Of a stretch of 64,000 nucleotides of DNA, positions 1 through 7,707 are shown one piece after another. The first letter of the stretch is position 1. Each line of letters begins with the position of its first letter. Source of the DNA: Ralstonia sp. RRA. Lineage in GTDB: Bacteria > Pseudomonadota > Gammaproteobacteria > Burkholderiales > Burkholderiaceae. A program made the position numbers and the translations under genes. The DNA lies in NCBI RefSeq assembly GCF_037023145.1, contig NZ_CP146091.1, positions 3,694,953 through 3,758,952 on the forward strand, in the 5' to 3' direction. The notes beneath the pieces were generated by a model. The model was not told where the DNA came from and searched no databases. It worked only from the letters and a program-made list of their open reading frames with translations.

Positions 1-308
1 TTGATACGGCGCCGGAGGATGCGCACGCGCTGTTCCTGTCGCCGCGCGGCAAGCGCCTTGCACAGCGGCAGATTCAACTGCGCATGAAGCGCAACGCCAT
101 CGAGGCAGGTGTTCCGGCCGATGTGCACCCACACGTGCTGCGGCACTCGTTTGCCACGCATATGCTGCAATCGTCCGGTGACTTGCGCGCCGTGCAGGAA
201 CTGCTCGGGCACGCCAGCATCGCCAGCACGCAGGTTTATACTTCGCTCGATTTTCAGCACCTGGCCAAGATCTACGATCAGGCGCATCCCCGCGCGAAGA
301 AGAAGTAA
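1..308 (+). CDS. xerC: Tyrosine recombinase XerC, C-terminal part (5' end outside window)
   Basis: This is the last ~101 codons (reading frame begins at base 3) of a tyrosine recombinase. The catalytic C-terminal core is visible: [10 protein letters not shown] carries the HxxR motif, LLGHAS supplies the second conserved His, and the nucleophilic Tyr follows in STQVYTSLD. XerC acts with XerD in the cytoplasm at dif to resolve chromosome dimers. The full-length RHSFATHML / LLGHASIxxTQxYT pattern is the XerC/XerD type rather than a phage integrase. XerC over XerD is preferred from the betaproteobacterial neighbourhood (hslVU, dksA nearby), which is inference. The gene is truncated only by the window edge. 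Confidence 0.9.
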   Translation, partial: DTAPEDAHALFLSPRGKRLAQRQIQLRMKRNAIEAGVPADVHPHVLRHSFATHMLQSSGDLRAVQELLGHASIASTQVYTSLDFQHLAKIYDQAHPRAKKK

Positions 309-355
309 CGCGCTGCTCCGATTTCTGTATCGGGGCGCATTCATCTCCCAGTCGT

Positions 356-1552
356 ATGCAAACCCTGATTCTCAAGCCCGGTAAGGAGCGCTCGCTGCTG
401 CGCCGGCACCCGTGGATTTTCGCCAACGCCATCGACCGCATGGAAGGGCGCCCGCCGGCCTCCGGCGCCACCGTGGTTGTGCGTGCCGCCAACGGTCAGT
501 TCCTGGCGCGCGCTGCGTTCAGCCCGGTCTCGCAGATCCGCGCCCGTGTGTGGTCGTTCGATGAAGCCGAGCCCATCGATCACGCGTTCTTCAAGCGCCG
601 CATTGCTACCGCTGTGGCTTACCGCCGCACCTGGGTGCACGACACCGATGCCGTGCGCCTCATCATGGGCGAAGCGGATGGCTTGCCCGGCCTGATCGTC
701 GACCAGTACGGCACCGGAGAAACGGGGCAACTCGTCTGCCAGTTCAGCGCTGCGGGTGTGGAGCATTGGAAGGACGCGATCGTCGCCGCGCTCATCAAGG
801 AGACCGGCTGCCCGAACGTGTACGAACGCTCCGACGTGAGCGTGCGCGAGCGCGAAGGCCTGGAGCAGATGACCGGCGTGCTGGCCGGCGCGGAGCCGCC
901 CGCAGACCTGTCGGCCACCGAGCACGGCGTGCGCTATTACGTGGATGTGCGCGAAGGTCACAAGACGGGCTTCTACGTTGATCAGCGCGACAACCGTGCA
1001 CTCGTCGGCGCGCTGGCGAAAGACCGCGACGTGCTCAACTGCTTCTGCTACACCGGCGGCTTTTCGCTGGCGGCGCTCAAGGGTGGCGCGAAGTCCGTCG
1101 TGTCGATCGACTCGTCGGGCGAAGCACTGGCGGTGGCCGAGCGCAATGTCACCCTCAACGGCTTCGATCCGGCGCGCGCGGAGTGGCTGGATGCGGATGT
1201 CTTCAAGTCGCTGCGCAACTTCCGCGCAGAGGGGCGCCAGTTCGACCTGATCGTGCTGGACCCGCCCAAGTTTGCGGCGTCGGCCCAGCAGGTCGATCGT
1301 GCGGCGCGGGCGTACAAGGAGATCAACCTAGTCGGCATGCAACTGCTGCGACCGGGCGGTCTGCTGTTCACGTATTCGTGCTCGGGCGCGATCGATGCGG
1401 AGTTGTTCCAGAAGATCGTGGCCGGTGCGGCGGCCGATGCCAAGGTGACGGCGCGCATTCAGCGCCGGCTGGCCGGTGGCGTGGACCACCCGCTGCTGAC
1501 GAGCTTCCCGGAAGGCGAATACCTCAAGGGCCTGCTGCTGCAGATCGGCTAG
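356..1552 (+). CDS. rlmI: 23S rRNA (cytosine-C5)-methyltransferase, RlmI family
   Basis: 398 aa, the usual length of RlmI-type class I SAM-dependent methyltransferases that make m5C1962 in 23S rRNA. An N-terminal PUA-like domain (about residues 1-75, starting QTLILKPGKERSLLRRHPW) precedes the Rossmann core. SAM motif I is NCFCYTGGF (228-236), motif IV is DPPKF (302-306), and the catalytic-type cysteine lies in TYSCS (339-343). It acts on naked or assembling 50S RNA in the cytoplasm. It follows xerC by 47 bp in the same direction and may share its transcript. The family call is firm; the exact target cytosine is inferred from the family. Confidence 0.9.
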   Translation: MQTLILKPGKERSLLRRHPWIFANAIDRMEGRPPASGATVVVRAANGQFLARAAFSPVSQIRARVWSFDEAEPIDHAFFKRRIATAVAYRRTWVHDTDAVRLIMGEADGLPGLIVDQYGTGETGQLVCQFSAAGVEHWKDAIVAALIKETGCPNVYERSDVSVREREGLEQMTGVLAGAEPPADLSATEHGVRYYVDVREGHKTGFYVDQRDNRALVGALAKDRDVLNCFCYTGGFSLAALKGGAKSVVSIDSSGEALAVAERNVTLNGFDPARAEWLDADVFKSLRNFRAEGRQFDLIVLDPPKFAASAQQVDRAARAYKEINLVGMQLLRPGGLLFTYSCSGAIDAELFQKIVAGAAADAKVTARIQRRLAGGVDHPLLTSFPEGEYLKGLLLQIG

Positions 1553-1631
1553 CAATTTGTCGCAATTTTTGGCTTGTCCTGGCAAGCCTCAATTGCGAAG
1601 ATGCGGACCCTTTGTTTTCCGCATCACGTCG

Positions 1632-2150
1632 ATGGCATCCAACGCGGCCCATCATGCGACAGGCTGGGCGGCGGGTGTCATTGCCGCCACCTTCGTCGCA
1701 CAGGCTTCCCACACTTCCCTCGAACATCTCGGCCCGATCGTCGCGTTTTGCGCGGCGGTGGCCGGCAGCACGGCGCCTGACTGGATGGAGGTCGCGTGGT
1801 GGAGCCGCGCCCGCCGGCTCTGGATCACGCACCGCACCGCCACGCACTGGGGCATCGGCTGGGTTGCAGCGCTGGTTCTGTCTTACCAAGCGCTGAGCCA
1901 TGATCACCTGTGGGCGCCGCTGGTGTTCGGCTTTGCCTGCGGCGGACTGATGCACTTGCTGGCCGATTGGCCCAATCCGCTGGGCGTGCCCTGGATCTGG
2001 GGGCGCCATTCCCTGAACCTGTGGAAGAGCGGGCGCTGCGACCTGATCGTGGTGATGCTGGCGTGGGCGGCGGCATGCTGGGTGGTGCGGCCGCTGTGGG
2101 AGACGACGGCATCGCGGGTGCTCGCCTGGTTTGCCCATCTGGTGCGCTGA
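1632..2150 (+). CDS. Membrane-bound metal-dependent hydrolase, YdjM/DUF457-like
   Basis: 172 aa from the ATG at 1632 (MASNAAHHATGW); the frame is open further upstream but without a ribosome site. Several hydrophobic segments carry scattered His and Asp residues typical of YdjM-type proteins: AHHATG near the start, a THRTATHWG stretch in the middle, and LMHLLADWPNP. These His/Asp residues in membrane helices are thought to bind metal; the substrate is unknown for the family. An inner-membrane location is expected. It sits alone between rlmI and the oxidase operon, same strand. Confidence 0.7.
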   Translation: MASNAAHHATGWAAGVIAATFVAQASHTSLEHLGPIVAFCAAVAGSTAPDWMEVAWWSRARRLWITHRTATHWGIGWVAALVLSYQALSHDHLWAPLVFGFACGGLMHLLADWPNPLGVPWIWGRHSLNLWKSGRCDLIVVMLAWAAACWVVRPLWETTASRVLAWFAHLVR

Positions 2151-2222
2151 TGTGGCTCCGGCTGACCCGGCGCACACGTTGTGCCGGCAATGACTGATGG
2201 AACCCGGACGCACGAACGACTA

Positions 2223-2284
2223 AGTTGGAACCGCCGGACGACATCGTCCGAATCCAACTCCGTTTGCGCAACCCTTGCGCAAAC
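2223..2284. promoter_or_regulatory. Two adjacent palindromes before the oxidase-lactonase operon
   Basis: A nested inverted repeat (outer arms AGTTGGA 2223-2229 and TCCAACT 2253-2259; inner arms CGGACGA 2235-2241 and TCGTCCG 2244-2250) is followed three bases later by a perfect 10-bp inverted repeat, GTTTGCGCAA (2262-2271) and TTGCGCAAAC (2275-2284), spacer CCC. The second ends 20 bp before the oxidase ATG. Neither is followed by a T-run, so operator sites or mRNA hairpins fit better than a terminator. The bound protein is unknown. Confidence 0.5.
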
Positions 2285-2304
2285 GCCCTCACCGGGAGTC
2301 GTCG

Positions 2305-3831
2305 ATGACACTGGATGTGACCCGCCAGGACCCTCGCTACAACACGCTCAAGCACGGCTTCAACCTGCGCTGGCCGGCGACGGAGGCTCAGGCCGCCGGC
2401 CGCATCGCCCTTGTTGAAAAGCCCGACGACGTGGTGCCCGCCATCCAGCGCATCGTCAATGCGGGCCAGCGCCCGACGGTGCGCAGCGGCGGACATTGCT
2501 ATGAGGATTTCGTCTCCAACAACCCCGACGGCACGATCGTTGATCTGAGCTTGCTCGCTACGCCCGAGGTGCACGCCGACGGCTCGGTGCGCATTCCCGC
2601 CGGCACACAGAACTGGAACGGCTACCTCGAGCTGTACAAGCGCCACAACGTAACGCTGCCCGGCGGCTCGTGCTATTCGGTGGGTGCGGGCGGGCATATC
2701 TGTGGCGGCGGGTATGGGCTGCTCTCGCGGCTGCAGGGGCTGACGGTGGACTGGCTCTCGGCCGTGGACATCGTCACTGTCGACAAGACGGGCAAGGCCG
2801 CCGCGCACACGGTGGATGCGGCACACGATCCGGACCTCTTCCGCGCATGCCGTGGCGCGGGCGGTGGCAACTTCGGCGTCATCACCGGCTACACCTTCGC
2901 CAAGCTGCCCGCAGCGCCGCAGGAGGTGGCACTGGCCACGGTTGCGTTCGATTGGGCCACCATGACACCGCAGCGCTTTGCCGAACTGCTGCACATCTAC
3001 GGCGAGTACTGGGAGACGCGCGGCAAGGACCCGGACACCTGGGGCATGTTCTCGCTGCTCAAACTCACGCACAAATCGTCGGGCCAGATCGTGCTGCTCA
3101 CGCAGTTCTGCAACCCCGATGGCACGTGCCGCGATCTCTCTGTTCTCAATGATTTTCTGAGCCGATTCCAGGCTTGTGCGCCGACACCGGTCAAGGGTCG
3201 TCCGCCCGGCTATGGCCCAGGGCACAAGCAAGGTGTGGGGCAGCTGCTCTGCTCCAAGCCACACACCATCGTGCAATACGATTGGCTGACGGCCACGCAA
3301 TACCTGAACGGCTCCGGTGCCAATCAGCGCGGCAAATACAAATCCGCCTATATGAAGCGCGGTTTCACGGCGCGCGAGGCGCAGCGCATCTACACGCATC
3401 TCACGCGGACGGTGCCGGGCGTGGACCTGAGCCAATCGCTGCTGCAGGTCGATTCGTACGGCGGCGCCGTCAACAAGGCCGAGCGCATCGGCGATACGGC
3501 TGTGCCGCAGCGCGCTTCGATCATGAAGCTGCAGTACCAGACCTATTGGACGTCCGCCGCCGATGACGCCGGTCACCTGCGTTGGATCAGCGATTTCTAC
3601 CGTGATGTCTACGGCGCCCCCGACGTGCCCGCCCCACACAGCGGCACGCCCTACCCCGGCGACCGGTATGAGGGCTGCTACATCAACTACCCCGACGTCG
3701 ACATGCTCGCCTACCCGTTCTGGCCGCAGCTCTACTACGGCAGTGGTGACCTGTACGCGTTTCTGCAGGATGTGAAGCGCCGGTATGATCCGAACAACAT
3801 CTTCCACCACGCGATGTCCGTGCGTGTTTGA
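2305..3831 (+). CDS. FAD-dependent oxidase with bicovalent flavin (BBE / glucooligosaccharide oxidase type)
   Basis: 508 aa. A PCMH-type FAD-binding domain fills the N-terminal half and a berberine-bridge (BBE) domain ends the protein ([15 protein letters not shown]). Both residues for bicovalent FAD attachment are visible: His64 in RSGGHCYED and Cys123 in [11 protein letters not shown], 59 residues apart, close to the spacing in carbohydrate oxidases of this family. Known members oxidise sugars to lactones or close C-C bonds in alkaloids, making H2O2. No signal peptide is visible. The stop codon overlaps the start region of the downstream lactonase, so a sugar-to-lactone oxidation is a reasonable inference; the substrate is unknown. 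ATG 2305 is chosen over an in-frame upstream start at 2275, which would lie inside the palindrome. Confidence 0.85.
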   Translation: MTLDVTRQDPRYNTLKHGFNLRWPATEAQAAGRIALVEKPDDVVPAIQRIVNAGQRPTVRSGGHCYEDFVSNNPDGTIVDLSLLATPEVHADGSVRIPAGTQNWNGYLELYKRHNVTLPGGSCYSVGAGGHICGGGYGLLSRLQGLTVDWLSAVDIVTVDKTGKAAAHTVDAAHDPDLFRACRGAGGGNFGVITGYTFAKLPAAPQEVALATVAFDWATMTPQRFAELLHIYGEYWETRGKDPDTWGMFSLLKLTHKSSGQIVLLTQFCNPDGTCRDLSVLNDFLSRFQACAPTPVKGRPPGYGPGHKQGVGQLLCSKPHTIVQYDWLTATQYLNGSGANQRGKYKSAYMKRGFTAREAQRIYTHLTRTVPGVDLSQSLLQVDSYGGAVNKAERIGDTAVPQRASIMKLQYQTYWTSAADDAGHLRWISDFYRDVYGAPDVPAPHSGTPYPGDRYEGCYINYPDVDMLAYPFWPQLYYGSGDLYAFLQDVKRRYDPNNIFHHAMSVRV

Positions 3832-3842
3832 TGGAGCCGCCA

Positions 3843-5090
3843 ATGACCAATCGCCAATCCCCAACGCGTCGAACCTTCATGCAGTGGACCGGTAGCCTGC
3901 CCTTGCTGGGCGCTCTCCCCAAAACCGTAATGGCCCAGGCGGGCGAGCAGCCCACCGCCTCCGGTGCACAACCTGCCGGCGCTGCACGCTCGCCGCGCTT
4001 TGCCTACGTCGGCACCTATACGTTCAACGCGCCGGGCGGTACTGCCGGCGGCCCGCCCGCACGTGGCATCTACGTGCTCGCCCCGCGCGGCGATGCGTGG
4101 ACGCAGGTGCAGGTGGTCGAAAGCGCCAATCCGTCGTTCCTGGCGGTGCACCCGAATCAGCGCTTCCTATACGCCATCAACGAACTCGAGGTCTACGAGG
4201 GCCGCCCCAACGGCAGCGCCGAGGCCTACGCCATCGACCCGCACGATGGCAAGCTGACGCTGCTCAACCGGCAGCCGCTGTCGCTGTCGGGCACGAATCC
4301 GGCACACGTGGTGGTATCACCGAATGGGCGCTACCTGGCGGTTTCGATCTATAGCGGCGGTGCGTACAACCTCCTGCCGATCGGCGCGGACGGCAAGCTG
4401 GGCGACGTGTCGGGCATCTTCAAGGACACCGGCGCCGGGCCACGCCCCGAACAGGAGGCGCCGCATGCGCACATGATGCTGTTCGATCCGGCGGGCAAGC
4501 ACGTGCTCGGCACCGACCTGGGCACCGACCGCATCAACGTGTTCGCCATCGAGCAAGGCAAGCTAGCCCCGCGTGACCGGGCACAACTCCAGCCCGGCAG
4601 CGGGCCGCGCCATCTGGCGCTGCATCCACAGGGCAAGCTGCTCTATGTCATCAACGAGCTGGACGGCACGGTCGCCTGCCACGGTTATGACCCGGACACC
4701 GGCCGCGTACTGGAGGAGCGCCAGCGCATCTCCACCACCCCCGCCGACTACACCGGCCAGAAGAGCGGCGCCGAGGTGCTGATGCACCCGTCCGGGCGCT
4801 TCCTGTACGCCAGCAATCGCAAGCTGAAATCGGATCACCCGCTGGCCGACAGCGTGGCCGCCTTCAGCATCGACACCTCGGGCAAGCTCACCGCCATCCA
4901 GTACTGGAGCGAGGGCCTGCGCTTCCCGCGTGCGATGACGATGGCAGCCGACGGCAACCACCTCTACGCGCTCAGCCAGAAGGGCGACACGATCCTGCGG
5001 CTGCGCATTGACCCGCAGACCGGCAAGCTGGATCAGCCCGTGGTGGTGGCCAAGGTGCCGACGCCGGTGTGTTTGGTGTTTGCCACCTAA
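3843..5090 (+). CDS. Exported lactonase, seven-bladed beta-propeller (6-phosphogluconolactonase-like)
   Basis: 415 aa from ATG 3843, which has GGAG at 3833-3836; an ATG at 3831 overlaps the oxidase stop. The N-terminus carries a twin-arginine signal (TRRTFMQW, then a hydrophobic stretch ending in a VMAQA cleavage-like site). The rest shows propeller repeats of the YbhE/Pgl lactonase family (FAYVGTYTFN; FLAVHPNQRFLYAINE; HMMLFDPAGKHVLGTDLGTD; LMHPSGRFLYASNR). Members hydrolyse lactones or cyclic carboxylates. Translational coupling to the flavin oxidase suggests that it opens the lactone the oxidase makes. Tat export implies periplasmic action, whereas the partner lacks a signal. Confidence 0.85.
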   Translation: MTNRQSPTRRTFMQWTGSLPLLGALPKTVMAQAGEQPTASGAQPAGAARSPRFAYVGTYTFNAPGGTAGGPPARGIYVLAPRGDAWTQVQVVESANPSFLAVHPNQRFLYAINELEVYEGRPNGSAEAYAIDPHDGKLTLLNRQPLSLSGTNPAHVVVSPNGRYLAVSIYSGGAYNLLPIGADGKLGDVSGIFKDTGAGPRPEQEAPHAHMMLFDPAGKHVLGTDLGTDRINVFAIEQGKLAPRDRAQLQPGSGPRHLALHPQGKLLYVINELDGTVACHGYDPDTGRVLEERQRISTTPADYTGQKSGAEVLMHPSGRFLYASNRKLKSDHPLADSVAAFSIDTSGKLTAIQYWSEGLRFPRAMTMAADGNHLYALSQKGDTILRLRIDPQTGKLDQPVVVAKVPTPVCLVFAT

Positions 5091-5104
5091 CGCGTTGAAA
5101 AACC

Positions 5105-5127
5105 CTGGGCGGCGCAAGGCCGCCCAG
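5105..5127 (+). terminator. Hairpin after the lactonase gene
   Basis: CTGGGCGGC (5105-5113) and GCCGCCCAG (5119-5127) form a perfect 9-bp stem with a 5-nt loop 15 bp after the lactonase stop. There is no good T-run, so termination may be partial. Confidence 0.5.
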
Positions 5128-5174
5128 TTGCAACTCAATTGCAGTACCCCTTCGGCCGTGGGACAATCCCCCGC

Positions 5175-5693
5175 ATGAACACCCCGGCTTCGCGAGACGA
5201 TCTCGCCACATCACAACCTGATTCGCCCGATGCAGCTGCCCGCACACGCCTGCGCAGCCTGGGCAGCCGCGTGACCGAGCCGCGCGTGCGCGTGCTGGCC
5301 GTGCTGATGCAGGGTGACGAGCCGCTCTCGCACCAGGCGGTGTGCGACGCGCTGCCGGACGACGCGGGCATCGACCGCGTGACGGTCTATCGCGTGCTCG
5401 ACTGGCTGGTGGCCGGCGGCATCGTCCACAAGACGGCGGGCGCTGATCGCGTCTTCCGCTTCAGCCTGGCTGAGCACGATGCCGCACGCGAAGCGGCGCA
5501 CCGCTCGCACAGCCACTTTCACTGCACGCAATGCGGACGCGATTTCTGCCTGGAAACGGCGGAGCCGCCGGCCATGCCGAAGGCGGCCCTGCCCGCCGGC
5601 TTCGCGGCCGATCACGCTGAACTCACCATCAAGGGCTGCTGCGCCGATTGTGCAAAACCCGGCGCGGCAAGCGCCCGACACGGCAATAACTAG
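5175..5693 (+). CDS. zur: Fur-family zinc-type regulator (Zur-like)
   Basis: 172 aa. A winged-helix Fur domain (LGSRVTEPRVRVLAVLMQ; VTVYRVLDWLVAGGIV) is followed by the dimerisation domain with the structural zinc cysteines (HFHCTQCGRDFC and CCADC near the end). Start ATG 5175 avoids an N-terminal tail read from 5139. Fur-family proteins bind DNA when metal-loaded and repress uptake genes. The zinc assignment is inferred from the immediately following COG0523 metal GTPase (10 bp downstream), the second one beyond, and the zinc-independent DksA between them, a gene set known from Zur regulons. A palindrome (TGCAA-N5-TTGCA, 5129-5143) sits just upstream and could be its own operator. Confidence 0.8.
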   Translation: MNTPASRDDLATSQPDSPDAAARTRLRSLGSRVTEPRVRVLAVLMQGDEPLSHQAVCDALPDDAGIDRVTVYRVLDWLVAGGIVHKTAGADRVFRFSLAEHDAAREAAHRSHSHFHCTQCGRDFCLETAEPPAMPKAALPAGFAADHAELTIKGCCADCAKPGAASARHGNN

Positions 5694-5703
5694 GAAACGC
5701 ATC

Positions 5704-6783
5704 ATGTCCAAAATGATCCCGGTCACCATCCTGACGGGCTTTCTCGGCAGCGGTAAGACCACGCTGCTCAAGCGCATCCTGACCGAACAGCACGGCATGA
5801 AGATCGCCGTGATCGAAAACGAGTTCGGTGAAGAGAACATCGACAACGACATCCTCGTGCAGGACGGTAACGAGCAGATCGTGCAGATGAGCAACGGCTG
5901 CATCTGCTGCACCATCCGTGGTGACTTGGTGGCCGGCCTGTCCGACCTGCTCACGCGCCGCGACAACGGCCAGATCCAGTTCGACCGCGTCGTCATCGAG
6001 ACCACCGGCGTAGCCAACCCCGGCCCCGTCGCGCAGACCTTCTTCATGGATGATGAGATCGCCAGCCGTTACCTGCTGGACGCCGTCATCACGCTGGTCG
6101 ACGCCAAGCACGGCAATGTGCAGCTCGACAAGCAGGAAGAGGCCCAGCGCCAGGTGGGCTTTGCCGACGCCATCTTCATCACCAAGAGCGATCTCGTTTC
6201 CGCCGACGATGTTGACGCCCTGCGCCACCGCCTGCTGCACATGAACCCGCGCGCCCCGATCCGCACCGCCAACTTTGGCGACACGCCGATCGACACCATC
6301 TTCGACCTGCGCGGCTTCAACCTGAACGCCAAGCTGGAGATCGACCCCGACTTCCTGCGCGAAGATGATCATGACCATAACCACGATCATGATCACGACC
6401 ACGCTTGCTCGGCCGATTGCGACCACGATCATGACCACCACGACCATGGTCACGGCCATCACCATCACCACGGCCATGCGCACCACACCGACCGCATCGC
6501 CTCGTTCGTCTTCCGCAGTGACCGCCCGTTCAACTACACCAAGCTGGAGGAATTTCTCTCGGGCGTGCTGAACATCTACGGCGAGAAGCTGCTGCGCTAC
6601 AAGGGCGTGCTCTATATGGAAGGCGTCGACCGCAAGGTGGTGTTCCAGGGCGTACACCAGCTTATGGGCAGCGACGTGGGCGGCAAGTGGGATGGTGAAA
6701 AGCCCAGCAATCGCATGGTCTTCATCGGCGTAGACTTGCCGCGCGAAACCATTCTGAAAGGATTGGAGAACTGCCTGGCCTAG
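5704..6783 (+). CDS. COG0523 (CobW-family) zinc GTPase with His-rich loop
   Basis: 359 aa. A P-loop (TGFLGSGKTT), the family signature CxCC metal site (NGCICC) and a TKSD guanine-specificity motif are visible, then a CobW C-terminal domain. Between the GTPase and the C-terminal domain lies an insertion rich in His and Asp (about residues 220-263) with repeated DHDH and HHHHH, a likely zinc-binding buffer. COG0523 proteins couple GTP hydrolysis to metal delivery. The gene is 10 bp behind the Zur-like regulator and probably co-transcribed. Zinc rather than nickel or cobalamin-linked cobalt is inferred from context. Confidence 0.88.
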   Translation: MSKMIPVTILTGFLGSGKTTLLKRILTEQHGMKIAVIENEFGEENIDNDILVQDGNEQIVQMSNGCICCTIRGDLVAGLSDLLTRRDNGQIQFDRVVIETTGVANPGPVAQTFFMDDEIASRYLLDAVITLVDAKHGNVQLDKQEEAQRQVGFADAIFITKSDLVSADDVDALRHRLLHMNPRAPIRTANFGDTPIDTIFDLRGFNLNAKLEIDPDFLREDDHDHNHDHDHDHACSADCDHDHDHHDHGHGHHHHHGHAHHTDRIASFVFRSDRPFNYTKLEEFLSGVLNIYGEKLLRYKGVLYMEGVDRKVVFQGVHQLMGSDVGGKWDGEKPSNRMVFIGVDLPRETILKGLENCLA

Positions 6784-6795
6784 GGCTTGCCCACC

Positions 6796-6836
6796 CCGGG
6801 CCACTTTCCCCCTCCTTTTGGGTGGCCTAGCCCGGC
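6796..6836 (+). terminator. Possible imperfect hairpin after the first COG0523 gene
   Basis: GGCCAC (6799-6804) and GTGGCC (6822-6827), extended by flanking CCGGG/CCCGG, can fold into a long hairpin 15 bp after the stop codon. There is no T-run directly after it. It may separate zur-cobW from the dksA transcript. Confidence 0.35.
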
Positions 6837-6964
6837 GCTTTCAGGCAGAATCCGGCCCGGGTTTTCTGTCCGTGTTTCTCCGATAGTTCGGGTAAGATCG
6901 TTCAGCTACAATAGTTCGATTCAGTGCACGTCGTCCGAGGCACGTCCGATAGGAGGAGCAGGCG

Positions 6965-7636
6965 ATGGTGACCAAGAACAAGGACGGACGCAGCGCCAAC
7001 GGCGGCGCCCTGCGGTCCAACACGGAGTCGGCTGCAGCCCAGGCTGCGCCAGCCACCCGAAAAAAAGCGGCAGGGGGCGCCGCTGCGGGCAAGGCAACAG
7101 GAGGCGCGCGGGGCGGCAAGTCCGCCGCCAGCCAGAACGAGTCCAACGCATCCCCGCGCAAGGACGACGCGACAGCCGACACGGCGCGCGATTTACCAGG
7201 ATCATCCGCAGCAACCATGAGCAGCAAGAAACTACTCACCGAAGCCGAAATCCTGAAGATGGGCGAAAAGGATTACATGAACGAGGCGCAGTTGGCCTTT
7301 TTCAGAGATCGGCTTGTAAAAATGCGCGACGAAATTCTCGCGAATGCCAGCCAGACCACCGAGCACCTGCGTGAGACCGTGGTCGTGCCCGACCCGGCCG
7401 ACCGTGCCACCATCGAGGAAGAGCACGCGCTTGAGTTGCGCACGCGTGACCGTGAGCGCAAGCTGCTCAAGAAGGTTGAACAGTCGATTGCCCGCATCGA
7501 TGCCAACGACTACGGCTACTGCGACGAAACCGGCGAGCCGATCGGCGTGCCGCGCCTGATCGCCCGCCCGACTGCCAACCTGACGCTGGAGGCGCAGGAG
7601 CGTCGCGAAAAGCGCCAGAAGCTGCAGGGCGACTGA
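6965..7636 (+). CDS. dksA: RNA polymerase-binding factor DksA, zinc-ligand-poor form with long N-terminal extension
   Basis: 223 aa. The conserved DksA part starts near residue 85 (MSSKKLLTEAEILKM), with the coiled coil containing the DPADRATIEEE tip region, and ends in the globular domain. That domain reads YGYCDETGEPIG, and the downstream CxxC pair is replaced (NLTLEAQERREK), so one of four zinc-finger cysteines remains. Residues 1-84 are a low-complexity Ala/Gly/Lys/Arg extension. The long start is favoured because AGGAGGAG (6951-6958) lies 6 nt before ATG 6965, while ATG 7217 has no ribosome site. DksA with ppGpp controls rRNA and amino-acid promoters by binding the polymerase secondary channel. 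Confidence 0.9.
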   Translation: MVTKNKDGRSANGGALRSNTESAAAQAAPATRKKAAGGAAAGKATGGARGGKSAASQNESNASPRKDDATADTARDLPGSSAATMSSKKLLTEAEILKMGEKDYMNEAQLAFFRDRLVKMRDEILANASQTTEHLRETVVVPDPADRATIEEEHALELRTRDRERKLLKKVEQSIARIDANDYGYCDETGEPIGVPRLIARPTANLTLEAQERREKRQKLQGD

Positions 7637-7663
7637 CGCGCGCGCCACACCCGTTTGTATTCG

Positions 7664-7694
7664 CAGCCCGGCTTGTCCCCGGGCTGTTTGCTTT
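7664..7694 (+). terminator. Rho-independent terminator after dksA
   Basis: CAGCCCGG (7664-7671) pairs perfectly with CCGGGCTG (7679-7686) and is followed by TTTGCTTT. It lies between dksA and the second COG0523 gene, whose ATG is 14 bp after the tail. Confidence 0.7.
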
Positions 7695-7707
7695 ATAGGC
7701 CACGATC

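Noticed and set aside
1825-3864. 679-codon open frame on the minus strand
   Set aside because: It is exactly antisense to the membrane hydrolase and the FAD oxidase, whose motifs are unmistakable; long antisense frames are common in such GC-rich coding DNA.
6380-6480. His-codon repeat in the first COG0523 gene considered as a tandem DNA repeat or CRISPR-like array
   Set aside because: The periodicity is codon-based (His/Asp triplets) inside a maintained reading frame; there are no spacers.
5629-6804. 391-codon minus-strand frame rich in Val/Met
   Set aside because: Shadow of the COG0523 gene; the Val-Val-Met-Ile repeats are the reverse reading of its His/Asp repeats.
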